In this document: piece by piece, positions 50,401 through 60,401 of the stretch
Layout of the letters: each line of letters starts with the position of its first letter
How positions within the stretch are numbered: the first letter of the stretch is position 1
Assembly (NCBI GenBank): GCA_916613615.1
Contig: OU744727.1
Span: 17,492,093 to 17,556,092, forward strand
Direction of reading: 5' to 3'
DNA length: 64,000 nucleotides
Origin: Steromphala cineraria
Taxonomy: Eukaryota > Mollusca > Gastropoda > Trochida > Trochidae
Translations under genes and position numbers: made by a program
The notes under the pieces: generated by a model
Database searches by the model: none
The model's input: the letters and a program-made list of their open reading frames with translations, nothing else
What the model was told of the DNA's origin: nothing

Positions 50401-53400
50401 TAGAAAAGTGACGTGCAGGTGCGTGTTTTTCTTACTAACAGCGAATTTACCTATCTTGTTGAATGTGGCAAAGTTCGTTTCAAAGTGCTTTTAACATACT
50501 CAAGTGTTATATCATTCTGTTCGTTAAATAATATCCTATTACTCTTTTAATTTCCGAAATAAAATCTTTCTTCGTCATAAAACTATAGAGAAAATAAGAT
50601 TTTGTCGGCAAATGTAAACATCAAACGATCGATTTTTGAAGAACACATGTAAAATTATCAGCGTAATTAACTTACGTTTTTCAGAATCTCATAATCCTCA
50701 AAAATTGAATAAACACATGTGATGCAATTCCTTGTCAAATGATGTTCATAAAAATTGCAAATATTCCGAAATAATGTAAAAAACATCACATCGAGTATCG
50801 ATTTGTTTCAACAGTCACATGGGTCGCTTCGCGCCAAATGATGGCATAACAGCTGATAACGGTATTTCAGCGAGGTCAATGTCGTAATTTTTTTCTCCAT
50901 ATTTCAAACGGTTCGGAGTGGAAAATAACAAGTCATATCAATAAATAAAATTAGTCAAATCAAAACAATTGCAATTTAGTTTTACCACATTAGTCTAAAA
51001 CAATGTTAATTGTCGTAATATTTAGCCGCAACACTTCGTTTATCGACTACTACTGACTTGCATTATTCGCATGATGTCAATTAGTCGTCATGAAGAAATT
51101 TCACGAAGATGTCGTTTGCCAATAAAATATGAGTGAGTAATTTGACTGTTTTGATTTGTATTTGATATGTATGAAATCCATATGACATTTCTTGCTCAAA
51201 TATATACAAAATAAACCGTAATCGTATTTGATTTTCAAGTGAGATGTGTTTTTCCCCAACACGTTGACCGTGCCATTTGAACAAATCGAGCATAGCGCAG
51301 TCTTGATCCCGCCGACTGTCGATGTTACATCACTGGAATCGTTAATTTCAAATTAATAAGTCGCTTAAATATGAAATTTTTGTACGAATAGGATTGGTAA
51401 GACATCCATGTCCACTATTTCAGGTTTAAAATTTGTTTGTCAATAGAATTATTGTTCGTATAAACAATTTCGCCCAAAAAATTCTCGTAACTAAATTGGC
51501 ATTGGCATGTTGCTGATATGACGCCATGAATGGGGGGTATCTCATAAAACAAGCTTAGCAGTAATAAACTAAATGGTGTTTTAAGATCGAAAAAAAATCT
51601 AGAATTGTGAAAAAATACATTTTAGACACCAGACATGTTTTATTTTTGTTTAATGTTCCAGAATTATTGTAAAAATACGATTAGACAATATGGGCTACAT
51701 GATTGTCATGTAAATCATTGGCGCTGTTTTGATATGTGCCCCGCCGTAGCGAAGGAAATCTCAATCCAAGTTAAAATGTATTTTGCATCTATTCTGCAAT
51801 GAATTTCCGTAAACCCTTTAACAGTCATTCGTAGAAATGTATTTCATTCTTGGTTTTAAGTGGAAAAATTATAGGATGACACTGATCTCAAAATATCTCG
51901 ATTTAAACAGCATTGTCATCGTTCAACATTTTCGCGATCTTGCGAGATGTTACGATCTTTTTTCATCTGTCATTAGTGGCGATATCAATAAGAGATGGAC
52001 GTATATTTGTATGAAAATGACAATATTTAATACTCATATTTGAGACATAGAAAGGCAAATCGATTACTTAAACTATTGTGTGATTTTGAAAATGATTGAT
52101 ACATTATTTGTAAAAACATCAACACGGAAGTAAATTGCATCGTTGAGTAAATATTTTGACTGCTTGAAATTACGTTGAAAATTCATCATTTCAACTAACA
52201 TCGTTTGTAACAAGCTCTTGTTTGTTGGAAGAAAGTCGCATTCGTGCAGAACAATTTTTTTCTGGTACAGAATTTATTTCTGAATAAACTGATATAAATT
52301 ATTTTCTACAGAAATATTTATTGACAAAATAGTCCGATTTTGAAAATTAAGTACAAAATTATGACTTGTGTAATTTTTAATTTTTATTCATTGTAAAAAA
52401 AGGATTGATTATTTGGGAAAAATAAAAACTATGACAAGTAAGAAAATCAATTTATTTACAAGAATTTATTTTATTTTTTAAAATTATGTGTTTTAGAAAG
52501 GAGGGAGAAGCTAAATATGATAGAATCCAATGTGATGTCATTGTTAAAATTTTACACTTTTGAAGCTCCAAGCAAAAACTTCAAAACAATCCAGCAGGCA
52601 GAAGGTTAAGCACCACGTTGAGGTCCCAAGCTGGAGGTCGAAACTTGAGCTTTTGGTCCTCCAACTTGAACGACTTGTGGAGAGCTACCAGCTCTGGGAC
52701 CTTGGAAAACTTCCTGTCGGTCTTGACGGCCAGGACCGAGTTGAGCGCCGACAGGTAAGTGGAGATGGTTCCACCCTTCAAGTGACGTTTCCGACGGAGA
52801 TGGAGGAGGAAGGCTGCCACAAACTGGGGATCCACAGACATTGGGTCACGACCGGCGTCCTTACAGTATTTCTCAAACGACATCCACTTGTCGTCGTAGA
52901 GCGACCTCATGGAGACTCTGTGAGCCCTGGATATGGCGTCAGCTACACGTTGGAAGTAGCCCTTGGACCGGAGGGACATCTGCAGATGGTCCATACGTGA
53001 GCGTACCTTTCTGGATCCGGATGGAGCTGACGGCAGATTCGGCCACTGTGGGAGCGGAAGAGGGTCTTTGCCGGTGAGTAGAAGTAGGTTGGGGAACCAT
53101 CCTCTCGCTGACCAGTAGGGCGCAACCAAAGTCAGTCGAAGGTGACGAGTGTCCTTTATCTTGGCAACGACTTTGGGTAGAAGAATCGGCGGTGGAAACG
53201 CGTACGCGTCCAGATTCTCCCACGACAAGGACATTGTGTCTACGGCCCAAGCTGTTGGATCTGGGAGAGGAGACACGTAGACCGGAAGCTGATGGTTCTG
53301 CTTCGTGGCGAACAGGTCGAGCGGCGATGAGGGCGAAGGCCTCCGGATTCAGCATCCACTCCGTGGGTGACGGCTTGTCTGGTCTGGAGAGGGCGTCCGC

Positions 53401-56400
53401 GAGGACGTTCCTGCAACCCGTAATGTGACGAGCCCGAACCATTATCTGGTGGTCGTCCAGAAGACGGAACAACTCGAGGGCTTGGTCTAGGAGCAGGGCG
53501 AGCCTGTCGTTCCCTGGTTCTCGATGGTCCAGACGACCGTGGAGTTGTCTGAGGCCAGGAGGAGGCGGCTGCCTCGGAGAACCGGAAGCCAATGCAACAC
53601 TGCTAAGATGAATGCCTGCATCTCTAGGTTGTTGTGAGTGCCAATGCGTCTGAGGATGCGTCCAGATGCCGTCTGGTTTCCGAGATGGGCTCCCCAGCCT
53701 TGGAGAGGGGCGTTTACGAAAAGTTCTTGGTCGTGCCTGAACTCTGTCAAAGAGATGCTTCGCAGACGTTCGACTGGAGGTACTGGCTGAGATGTGCTGG
53801 GAGGGCGATCCTTGAAGACGTGTCGTCCGCTTGGATGAAGGGCCTGAGGAACACTTGCAGAGGGCGAATCATGAGGCGACCCCGGAGCGTGAGGGCTTGC
53901 GCTGACGTGAGGAGACCCTGCCACTCCCTGAGGCGAAGAGGTGAGACTAGCGCTCTCTGGACGAAGGACTGGATGTTGGTCCAGCGGTCTGGGGGAACGA
54001 GGAGGAGACCCAGGTCTGTTCGGAAGCGACCCCCTATGAACGTCAGGTCATGGGAGGGGACGAGATGAGACTTCTCCCGGTTGACTAACCAACCCAGCTG
54101 ATGAAGGAGGTCGAGAGCCAACGCTGCTTGTCTGTGTAGAACGTGAGACCGAGGGTTGGACATCAGGCAATCGTCGATGGAGGTAGATGGGATACTCTCG
54201 TGCCAGGGGAGTAGAGGTCACGGGTGGAGGACAGGACAGTTGCAGCTTGTATCCTGTCCTCAGGATGTTGGTCACGAAGGGATCCTCTAGGACTTGCCAG
54301 TTGGGCCAGAAGATCCCTAGTCTCCTGCCTACCGGGGTGTGATGCACCGGCACGACTGGGGTGGGAGGGCTCAGTCGCGTAGGGCGCTGACTTCAGTACT
54401 TGGGGTAGGGACGCTTGCTGCCTCTACCTCCACGGGACTTGGCACCATCCTTCCCTCTGCTGGCGTTGGACTGTCCTCGCTGGTAGTTGTTGGAGGAGTT
54501 GCCTGGCTTGGAGGGCTGGCCCCGAAAACGCTGGCAAGTGTACGGGCGCTTAGAGGTGGACTGCAGTTGGAACGAGATGCGCTGGTTGGCAAACAGGAGA
54601 GCTTTAAACGCAACCTCGGTCTGGGTTACGGAGGCCCGTTCCTTGAACACCTCCGGAATCTTGTCGCGAACAGTGCGGAAGAGACGGGAGTAGCCTGGAG
54701 CAGGGACTTCTTGATCCCACATCTGACGTTGTCCATGGTGAGCAGATGGTCTATCCGGGATGGATTGTCGGAGTTGAGATCCACAGTGATTGCCTCTGTG
54801 GCGGTGAGGAGCATCGACAACAGGCGCCAGGTTCTCTTCATGGCGGATTCAACGGCAGACATCTTTGAGTCCTGAACCTTGTACGTGTGGGAGAGCGCAG
54901 GGGCAAGGCGACCTATGGCATCATCCGGGACACACGCCTTGTCAAAGACGCTGATGGAGTGGACCGGAAGAAGAGCCGCTCCCGGGGAGGCACCTGAGGG
55001 CAGACGGTCGGCCACCCAGTCTGGAACACAGCGTAGGGTGAGGTAGGTCCCTTCATCATTATCCTCGACATAGTCAGGCACAAGAGAGGCTAGAGACCTG
55101 GGTGTCTTGGGAGGAGTCCGGGATCGAGAGCGGTCAGGCGAGCAGCGCGACCATTGAGCGTCCCTGGACGAGGATCGCGAGCGTCTACGGCGAGGGCTGC
55201 GAGAGCGGGGAGGCGTCACTGAACATCTGGACTTGCGTTGACGGGGAGAGGGGCTCCTAGAGCGCCGAGGGGAGGATCCATGGTCCCTGGAGTCCTGGTC
55301 CTGGAATCCTGGTCAGGGCGCTGATCCTGACGATGGACATGGTGCTTGTCACGGCGCTGGTCAGGGTGCTGGTCCTGGCGCTGGTAGTCCTCGAAGCGCT
55401 AGTCCTGGCGCTGGTCACGACGGCACTCCTGGTCCTGGCGTTGGATACGACGCTGGTCCTGAAGCTGGTCCTGAAGCTGGTCCTGGCGCTGGTCCTGGAC
55501 AAGGTTAGGGACAGGTTCCGGAGGAGGAGGTAGACGAGCCGCCAGCGCTCTGTTGAGCATGGACATGACAGTCCTCTCAAGGTCCGGGATGACGACTGGA
55601 GTCGCAGCGGCCGGAGGCGGAGGAGGAGGAGGTGTCGGATCCCTCGGAGGAGGCGGAACCCTCGGAGGAGTAGGATCACGAGGAGGGGTGGACCTAGGAG
55701 GGACAGACGTCCCAGGAGGAGGAGGGGTCACGGAGCGACGGCTGGACAAGGAAGGGTCGGACATGCTGCGTCTCAAGCGTTGGGTGAACCTCTTCCTGCG
55801 AGCGGTGGCGAACCGACGAAAGTCCTGGAGGGAGAGAGCGCTGCACTCCGGACAGCGGGAGTCCACGGAACAGGACCTAGGTAGGCAGTCGGGACACAGT
55901 CGATGAGGGTCAAACGTCGACTTTTTCAAACGACAGGCCAGACACAAAACTTTTGGCATAAATCACTGAAAATGGAAGCAGAACATGCCAAGGTATTGTG
56001 GAGATGAGCAAGCTTAAATTTAAAAAATTAAATTATAAAAATTTAAAAAGTTTTTTTTGTTTTTTTTTTAAATTAATATAATTGTTAACCAACGTCCCCA
56101 AAGGGAAGGGGAATACGAGGAGAAAGAAGCTTGCATGAAATAATATAAGAAATATAATATTTATAAATTTAAAAATTTAGAAATTCAAAATTAAAATATT
56201 ATATTTTATGAGATGTAGATTAATTGTTGAAATATATATTTAATATATTTAACATAAAAAGATATTAAGTATATAATAATTATCATATAGAAAATACATA
56301 ATAGGAATTATAATTGGAAGTGCTTCTTTAAATGAAGGTAAACACCAACATGCAGAAAGGAAGCAGCCGTAATATATGACCCACAGATTAGCGTTGAAAT

Positions 56401-59400
56401 ACCAACCCAGTGATAACAAGGAAGAAAAACAACAGTGGGAAGTACGATGACTCGAACCAGCGAAGCGGTTGAAAGAGGTAGAGAAACGTGTGCAAAAACC
56501 TCGCCCCAGTAAAAAGACGGCGCCATATTGTTATGCAAGGTGCGAGATTGCAAGCACAAAAAGATGCATACGAGGTGAAAATACGATGCAAAATGGATAT
56601 TTGGAATGGAATAATGATGTGTGGGGGCAGCAACAATGCAATAGGGAGGAAATGGAAGAGAAAACCCAAAACCAAACCTTAAACACAATGGATTACAGAG
56701 CGTGAAAAAACGTGTGCGATAACATCGAGTGAGTGAATAAGAATGGTTTGGACTACTTCTTAGGATGTGACGTACCCGCTCAGGCGTAGGTAGCTGGGGG
56801 CAGCTACGGTAAGGATTACTACGCGTACTTTTAGCGGTTACGTCTCTTTCTCATCGAGTAAGGTAAGTGGCAACTTGTTAAGTTGAGGTAGGTTAAAAAT
56901 GTACCAATTACACATTGTGCCCACATTGTGACATCCAACAATGAATAACATGAAAGTCTCACAGATTGAAGCATGGATATAAATGTTCCCATAAACCTAC
57001 CTTGTGGCTAGTAATATTTTCTTATCATCATCAATTATCATGTCACTGATAAAATCATCATTTTCTTTGATTTCAAAAGTACATGTCTTTGTTCTCATGT
57101 CCCATACCTACAACAGAATGTGTAACTGTCACACAAACATGCATTTAACATGCAAATTTAAATTACTCTCATTTCTCTATTGATTCGACCTTCAAATGTT
57201 CAAAAGATTTTCCAAAAACGTCTATGATAATGATTGAACTATTTTTCACTTCAATCACTCATTTGGCACTATGGCTGAAATGTAAGAAAGATATTAACCC
57301 CTTTCAGGTAAAGCATCTATACAAAACACTCCAGCTTTTCAATCCTTTGCTTCTTGAAAGAAAATAGAAAAGGATTTCAAGTCATAACCGATGAGACCCT
57401 CATTTAAAGCTACACCAAATAATCAAATCATGATTTAATGAGAAATCTGAACATTCGATTTGAGCTTTTTAGGCCTCTCATAATTCGTATTTGTTAAGAA
57501 TTGGACGAGTCAAAAATTACATGGTCTCGATGTAACTCAATGTACCACTTGTGTGGGTTATTTGTAAAAGGCAACTAAACACTCAATATCTTGTACATAA
57601 ATTATAATGAAACTACTTAACGACCTTGAGCGTTCCATCATCGTCTCCCGTCACAAGAAAGTTCTCATCACTAGCAATTAAACTGTATATTGATGCCCTG
57701 AAATTGAAACAATAATTGCAATAATCCTCATTAAGATCAACTTTCCCCAAAACACATAATTCAGGCAGAAAAAAATCTTCAATAAAGGATCGTCCTTTAC
57801 TGATGGCCTAAAATTTTACTTATGTCAAAAGATGAAATCTTACTCATGAGCATCCTTTATTTTCCTCTTGATCTTGCCTGTTTCTGTGTCGATGCTCCAC
57901 AGAGATTTATCCTTAGAGACTGTGTGTAATCTCTCTCCACTGGGCGAGAAGCGGACACATCGACATGCTTTCTTATGGTGGGGCGACTCCTTTAACTTGA
58001 CATTTTCTTTCTCTTTTGAATATGAGTACCTGGAAGATGAAATTTTAAATTGCAAGAGGAATGCAGTACATGTTAGCATTGGTTTGGTACACATATACAA
58101 AATAGTACAGTTTGGTGCATTTTGGTACCAAGAGAAACAAAATAAAAACATGTTTTTCATTCAGTCTCAATCCAAATCAATTAAATTGCTGAAATTTTTG
58201 AATAGTTTCAATGTTGTTAATAACAATATTTTTACATGACTAACTTACCGGTAATAACTCATAGGCACTGAAATTGTTTAAAAACTACAGATCAACTAAA
58301 GCTTGTTAAAAGTGCTAATCTGACTGCTAATCATTATTACATGCTAAATCAAATCAATGAAGTCGAAATATACATAATTATATAAATAGTAGAACTCGGA
58401 AATAACGAACTCCAAGGGACCAAAGAATTTGGTTCGCTATATCCGGTGTTCGCTATACGCATAAAATTTAAATGATATTATATAGGGACGGGACTTCAAA
58501 ATTTGTTCGCTATATCCGAGTGTTCGCTATATCTGAGTTCGCTTTATCTGTGTTCTACTGTATATTGAAATATAAGAAAGCAAGCAAATAAGTTAACTTT
58601 TCTATTCACAAACTGCAAAATGCACAATACCTGATATCTTTGACAAAGTTACATCAATACAGATTACAAATGGATAAATATTTGTCAAATCGGGAAAAAA
58701 GTTTGATCTACTCACAATGAAACTTGCCCATCAATGCAACCAACAGCGATTATATTCTTCTTTGGATGAAAGTCTACTGTTACAGCAAGATCATCAAGAA
58801 CAATCTCCTTAGGTGCATCTTTTGTCTGGAAAGAGTCTTTTATTAATGATAAAATTTCAAGCTCATATTTGTAATAAAATTCAAATTTATAATTATTATT
58901 AATATTTAACTGTTCAGTAGAGAAAGAAATTCAAGATTTTATGAACATTCAACTTATTTTTTTCTCAAAGTAGGAATGAGTCTTGTGACGAACTTGTTCA
59001 TGACAAATTGGAAAATCATCTTTCTTCTCATTTTGGAACATAGTTTAGTTTTCTAAAGAGTCAAAGCATTTTCAATTACTCCAGAGATTTGGGAGATGAA
59101 TGATCAAAGGGAGATAAATCTTCAATGACCGAACGATTATCTCCCTTGCAAAACTAAACCGCGAATATTTAGCAATTCAATATGTGTTAGTTTTATCTCA
59201 TACCATAGGATTAGGATCAAAGTTATAAAAATGCTCACCAAAAATTTAACGAACATCAAAAACATTCACAATTAGTGCCTCCATAATCGATACCAGTCAC
59301 TTCACTAAAACTACTCTACTGTACAGAACACGTGAATTTCCTAAAGTGAAATAAAAGATTTGAAATGACAGAAACACCATCAACAACAGGTTCAATATAT

Positions 59401-59517
59401 AATTCAAAATACTCCGATATTAGCCGATAATGTATCACGTGAGGTCATACTTTATTTCAAGTCACATTCTTCATAAAAGACATGTGGTTACCAATCGTCA
59501 CTTACATTTTCGGCCAT
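47105..59517 (-). CDS. WDR55: WD repeat-containing protein 55 (eight coding exons)
   Basis: Exons (minus strand): 59517-59506, 58825-58716, 58029-57844, 57697-57625, 57107-57001, 48729-48630, 48297-48128 and 47453-47105. All introns are GT-AG with agreeing phases (0,2,2,0,2,0,2). They give 1107 nt, 368 residues plus stop, close to the 383 of the human protein. Recognisable WDR55 signatures are VDFHP and GCIDGQVSL near the start, HHKKACRCVRFSPSGE, TVSKDKSLWSID, the join DAHEASIYSL, ATSGDGTL, the STDG-like TGSIDGIIRAV and KVKFWNI. The C-terminus is basic (KKAKKSNKNK), then has the family DDFF-GL motif and a long Asp/Glu tail. WDR55 (yeast Jip5) is a nucleolar beta-propeller protein linked to rRNA production and cell-cycle progress in fish. 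The start ATGGCCGAAAAT is four codons before the first donor. Intron 5 holds a 7.9-kb DIRS element; the coding sequence itself is undamaged. Confidence 0.93.
48128..48297 (-). CDS. WDR55: WDR55 coding exon 7 (residues 197-253)
   Basis: Acceptor CCCCCCAG, donor GTGAGG. Encodes KVVCGTGEGVLNIFNWG, SDRFPGHP and DCMVPIGRDIVCTGS. Confidence 0.93.
48630..48729 (-). CDS. WDR55: WDR55 coding exon 6 (residues 163-196)
   Basis: Acceptor TATTTCAG, donor GTATGA. Encodes SGDGTLTAFNIRRKRMD, which joins in frame to ATS of exon 5 across the DIRS-bearing intron. Confidence 0.92.
49012..49161. repeat. DIRS 3' inverted terminal repeat
   Basis: ACCTACCTCAACTTAACAAG to TAGTCCAAATCATTC. A further 37 bases (48975-49011, AT-rich) extend this end only, as in the unequal ITRs of DIRS-1. 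Confidence 0.92.
49227..49310. repeat. DIRS internal complementary region
   Basis: The first half (49227-49280) is the reverse complement of 48975-49029 (3' end plus its extension). The second half (49281-49310) is the reverse complement of the 5' ITR end (56864-56893). Their junction is the predicted circular end-to-end junction of the element, matching the template role proposed for DIRS-1. Confidence 0.88.
49505..50158 (-). pseudogene. DIRS tyrosine recombinase, catalytic part
   Basis: Resumes with KYLRGAPFEPL. The first catalytic Arg lies in FATAARVSELHAL. A frameshift follows near 49950. RRLKKYIARS and VTRNTLSLWLRTVI continue to SNEIRALAS, where the usual His of HxxR is Asn, and the tyrosine is in FASHYLWDL. 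It ends at 49505. Confidence 0.85.
50159..52605. mobile_element. 2447-bp TTAA-flanked, piggyBac-like non-autonomous insertion
   Basis: The DIRS recombinase frame stops at TTAA (52606-52609) and resumes at TTAA (50155-50158). Removing one TTAA plus this segment restores the VLxxLxxxPFEPL spacing of the recombinase. The ends are CCCTCTCCTGACTGCAGG and, inverted, CCTTCTGCCTGCTGG: imperfect inverted repeats beginning CCY, as in piggyBac elements. A GCCGCACCTGCGGC palindrome lies just inside the 50159 end. The interior is AT-rich with no transposase frame, so it must have moved with a transposase supplied elsewhere. Confidence 0.8.
52606..53276 (-). pseudogene. DIRS tyrosine recombinase, N-terminal part
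   Basis: YVSPLPDPTAWAVDTMSLSW and DAYAFPPP link RNase H to the recombinase. SMRSLYDDKWMSFEKYCK and TISTYLSALNSVL form the SAM-like DNA-binding part, ending at PAWDLNVVL. The frame is cut by the TTAA element at 52605. The rest of the recombinase resumes at 50158. Confidence 0.88.
53277..53746 (-). pseudogene. DIRS RNase H domain, degenerate
   Basis: Recognisable by GWGAHLGNQTASG, LEMQAFILAVLHWLP and LLLASDNSTVVW, then after a frameshift by ARHITGCRNVLADALSRP. The first catalytic Asp appears replaced by Asn (FVNAPLQGW where FTDAS is usual). Confidence 0.8.
53747..54353 (-). pseudogene. DIRS reverse transcriptase remnant
   Basis: The start VGRRLGIFWPNW and TGYKLQLSCPPP is typical of DIRS reverse transcriptase, but about 150 residues of fingers and palm are missing before the active-site region. 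There IYL and DDCLM are split by a four-base CATC insertion near 54178. Downstream, QLGWLVNREKSHL, LTFIGGRFRTD and LRGRLMIRPLQ (thumb region) remain. Non-functional. Confidence 0.8.
54393..55959 (-). pseudogene. DIRS gag-like ORF, frameshifted
   Basis: Starts MPKVLCLACRLKK with cysteine pairs (CLAC, CPDC, CPEC), then a proline-rich stretch and a QDQ-type low-complexity repeat. The first frame stops at 55399. The Arg/Ser-rich part (SRSPRRRRSRSS) and the conserved region (LVPDYVEDNDEGTYL, RLAPALSHTYKVQDS) lie in a second frame to about 54700. The end (KIPEVFKERAS to KRPYPKY) is in a third frame. At least two frameshifts; the layout is that of a DIRS gag. Confidence 0.75.
56010..56330. other. 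AT-rich low-complexity DIRS leader
   Basis: Runs of A/T with TTTTTTTT tracts between the gag start and the 5' ITR. No frame supported; the longer minus-strand frames at 56308-56688 have no recognisable motif. Confidence 0.5.
56741..56893. repeat. DIRS 5' inverted terminal repeat
   Basis: Reverse complement of 49012-49161 with about ten differences, starting GAATGGTTTGGACTACTTCT. Confidence 0.93.
57001..57107 (-). CDS. WDR55: WDR55 coding exon 5 (residues 128-163)
   Basis: Acceptor TTGTAG, donor GTAGGT. Encodes VWDMRTKTC and DDFISDMIIDDDKKILLAT. Its donor opens the 8.27-kb intron that contains the DIRS element. Confidence 0.92.
57625..57697 (-). CDS. WDR55: WDR55 coding exon 4 (residues 103-127)
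   Basis: Acceptor ATTTCAG, donor GTCGTTAAG (non-consensus at positions 3-4 but the only phase-compatible GT). Encodes IYSLIASDENFLVTGDDDG. Confidence 0.88.
57844..58029 (-). CDS. WDR55: WDR55 coding exon 3 (residues 41-103)
   Basis: Acceptor CTTCCAG, donor GTAAGA. Contains ACRCVRFSPSGE and TVSKDKSLWSID, a complete WD blade. Confidence 0.93.
58387..58562. mobile_element. pogo/Tigger-like MITE in WDR55 intron 2
   Basis: Ends TAGTAGAACTCGG and, inverted, GTTCTACTGTA with TA flanks. The interior repeats GTTCGCTATATCCG. The CAGTAGAAC-type end is characteristic of pogo/Tigger elements. About 176 bp, non-coding. Confidence 0.65.
58716..58825 (-). CDS. WDR55: WDR55 coding exon 2 (residues 5-41)
   Basis: Acceptor TTTCCAG, donor GTGAGT. 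Encodes the first propeller strand region, with LAVTVDFHPKKN and GCIDGQVS. Confidence 0.92.
59506..59517 (-). CDS. WDR55: WDR55 coding exon 1 (residues 1-4)
   Basis: ATGGCCGAAAAT followed by donor GTAAGT. A very short coding part; the 5' untranslated region continues to the right by an unknown length. Confidence 0.8.
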
Positions 59518-60165
59518 GTTGGATCTTGGTTATATAGAAAACAAGGAATCGAAAAAACTCGGAATTGTTCCTTTTTGGTAATGAAAACTAATCCGTACCA
59601 TTGAATTTTTTCAGATTAATGGCTTTGGATTTTGATTTTGATTACACACAAAAAATCCCTGTAGGATTATTTAGTTATCACCAAACTTAATTATGATTCT
59701 AACGAAACTTACTGTCGTTTTATGATTTATAAATAAGATGACAGTGAATGATATACATGTGCCAACCCCTAAAACAATAAAAGGTATGAAACTAAATTGT
59801 GTAAATTAGCAATTTGAGTTTCAATAATTTGTTATTCATTGTCCATTTAATACTGAAGAAATGTACCGGTATGTTTAAATTATATTTATGATTTCCATGA
59901 AGCCAGAACAAATTTTAGTGATTTGTTTGATGAGGATAATTTTTTTAAATAACATCTGAACAGAAAATAAAAGTACCGAGGGTACAGAAGCTCACCTTAA
60001 AATGAATGATGTGGTAAAATGGTTTAATTATACATGTAACCATCTTTTATATAATTGATTATGGCTGCCATCATGATTTTTTTATCTTTTAAAATACTAG
60101 TCTTCTTTTGGAAACGACTAGAGCTTGAACAAACATTAATACACGAATGATATAATCATGATAAG
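59518..60165. other. Upstream region of WDR55; nothing further recognised
   Basis: Should contain the WDR55 promoter and 5' untranslated region. I cannot place a TATA box or start site with confidence. Confidence 0.4.
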
Positions 60166-60169
60166 TTAA

Positions 60170-60397
60170 AGGGGGTCTCCAACTTCTAATTTTTAACTTC
60201 CAGTGTTTTATAAGCGAGGCCCCGAGAGGGTCAGAGACGGCCTGGCTAACAAAACACTGGAAGTTAAAAATTAGAAGTTGGAGACCCCCCTTTATTTTTT
60301 TAACTTCCAGTGTTTTATTAGCGAGGCCCCGAGAGGGTCGGAGAGGGCCTCACTAATAAAACACTGGAAGTTAAAAATTAGAAGTTGAAGACCCCCT
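60170..60397. mobile_element. TTAA-flanked double-hairpin (foldback) element
   Basis: Flanked by TTAA at 60166-60169 and 60398-60401. Outer ends AGGGGGTCT and AGACCCCCT. Inside are two consecutive hairpins (60168-60293 and 60294-60400), each with arms built from TTTTTAACTTCCAGTGTTTTA and its complement around a GCGAGGCCCCGAGAGGGTC loop. A fusion or duplication of a foldback MITE. Confidence 0.82.
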
Positions 60398-60401
60398 TTA
60401 A

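Larger units (their letters stand above)
48975..56900 (-). mobile_element. DIRS-like tyrosine-recombinase retrotransposon in WDR55 intron 5
   Basis: GC-rich coding DNA in an AT-rich host, on the minus strand. Order 5' to 3': ITR, leader, gag-like ORF, reverse transcriptase, RNase H, tyrosine recombinase, internal complementary region, ITR. Inverted terminal repeats of about 150 bp and an 84-bp internal segment repeating both outer ends are diagnostic of the DIRS order. The outer ends share an AAAT-like core where the circle would close, and no target duplication is expected. All ORFs carry frameshifts, most of the reverse transcriptase is deleted and the recombinase is split by a secondary insertion, so the copy is dead. 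It is in the same orientation as WDR55. Confidence 0.92.

Noticed and set aside
50159..52605. Intron of an unknown gene instead of a transposon
   Set aside because: Exact TTAA duplication and restoration of the recombinase spacing on removal fit transposon insertion; there are no GT-AG borders at the junctions.
53634..55906. Several long plus-strand frames (glycine-rich and others) across the DIRS element
   Set aside because: They are antisense shadows of GC-rich gag, reverse transcriptase and recombinase remnants.
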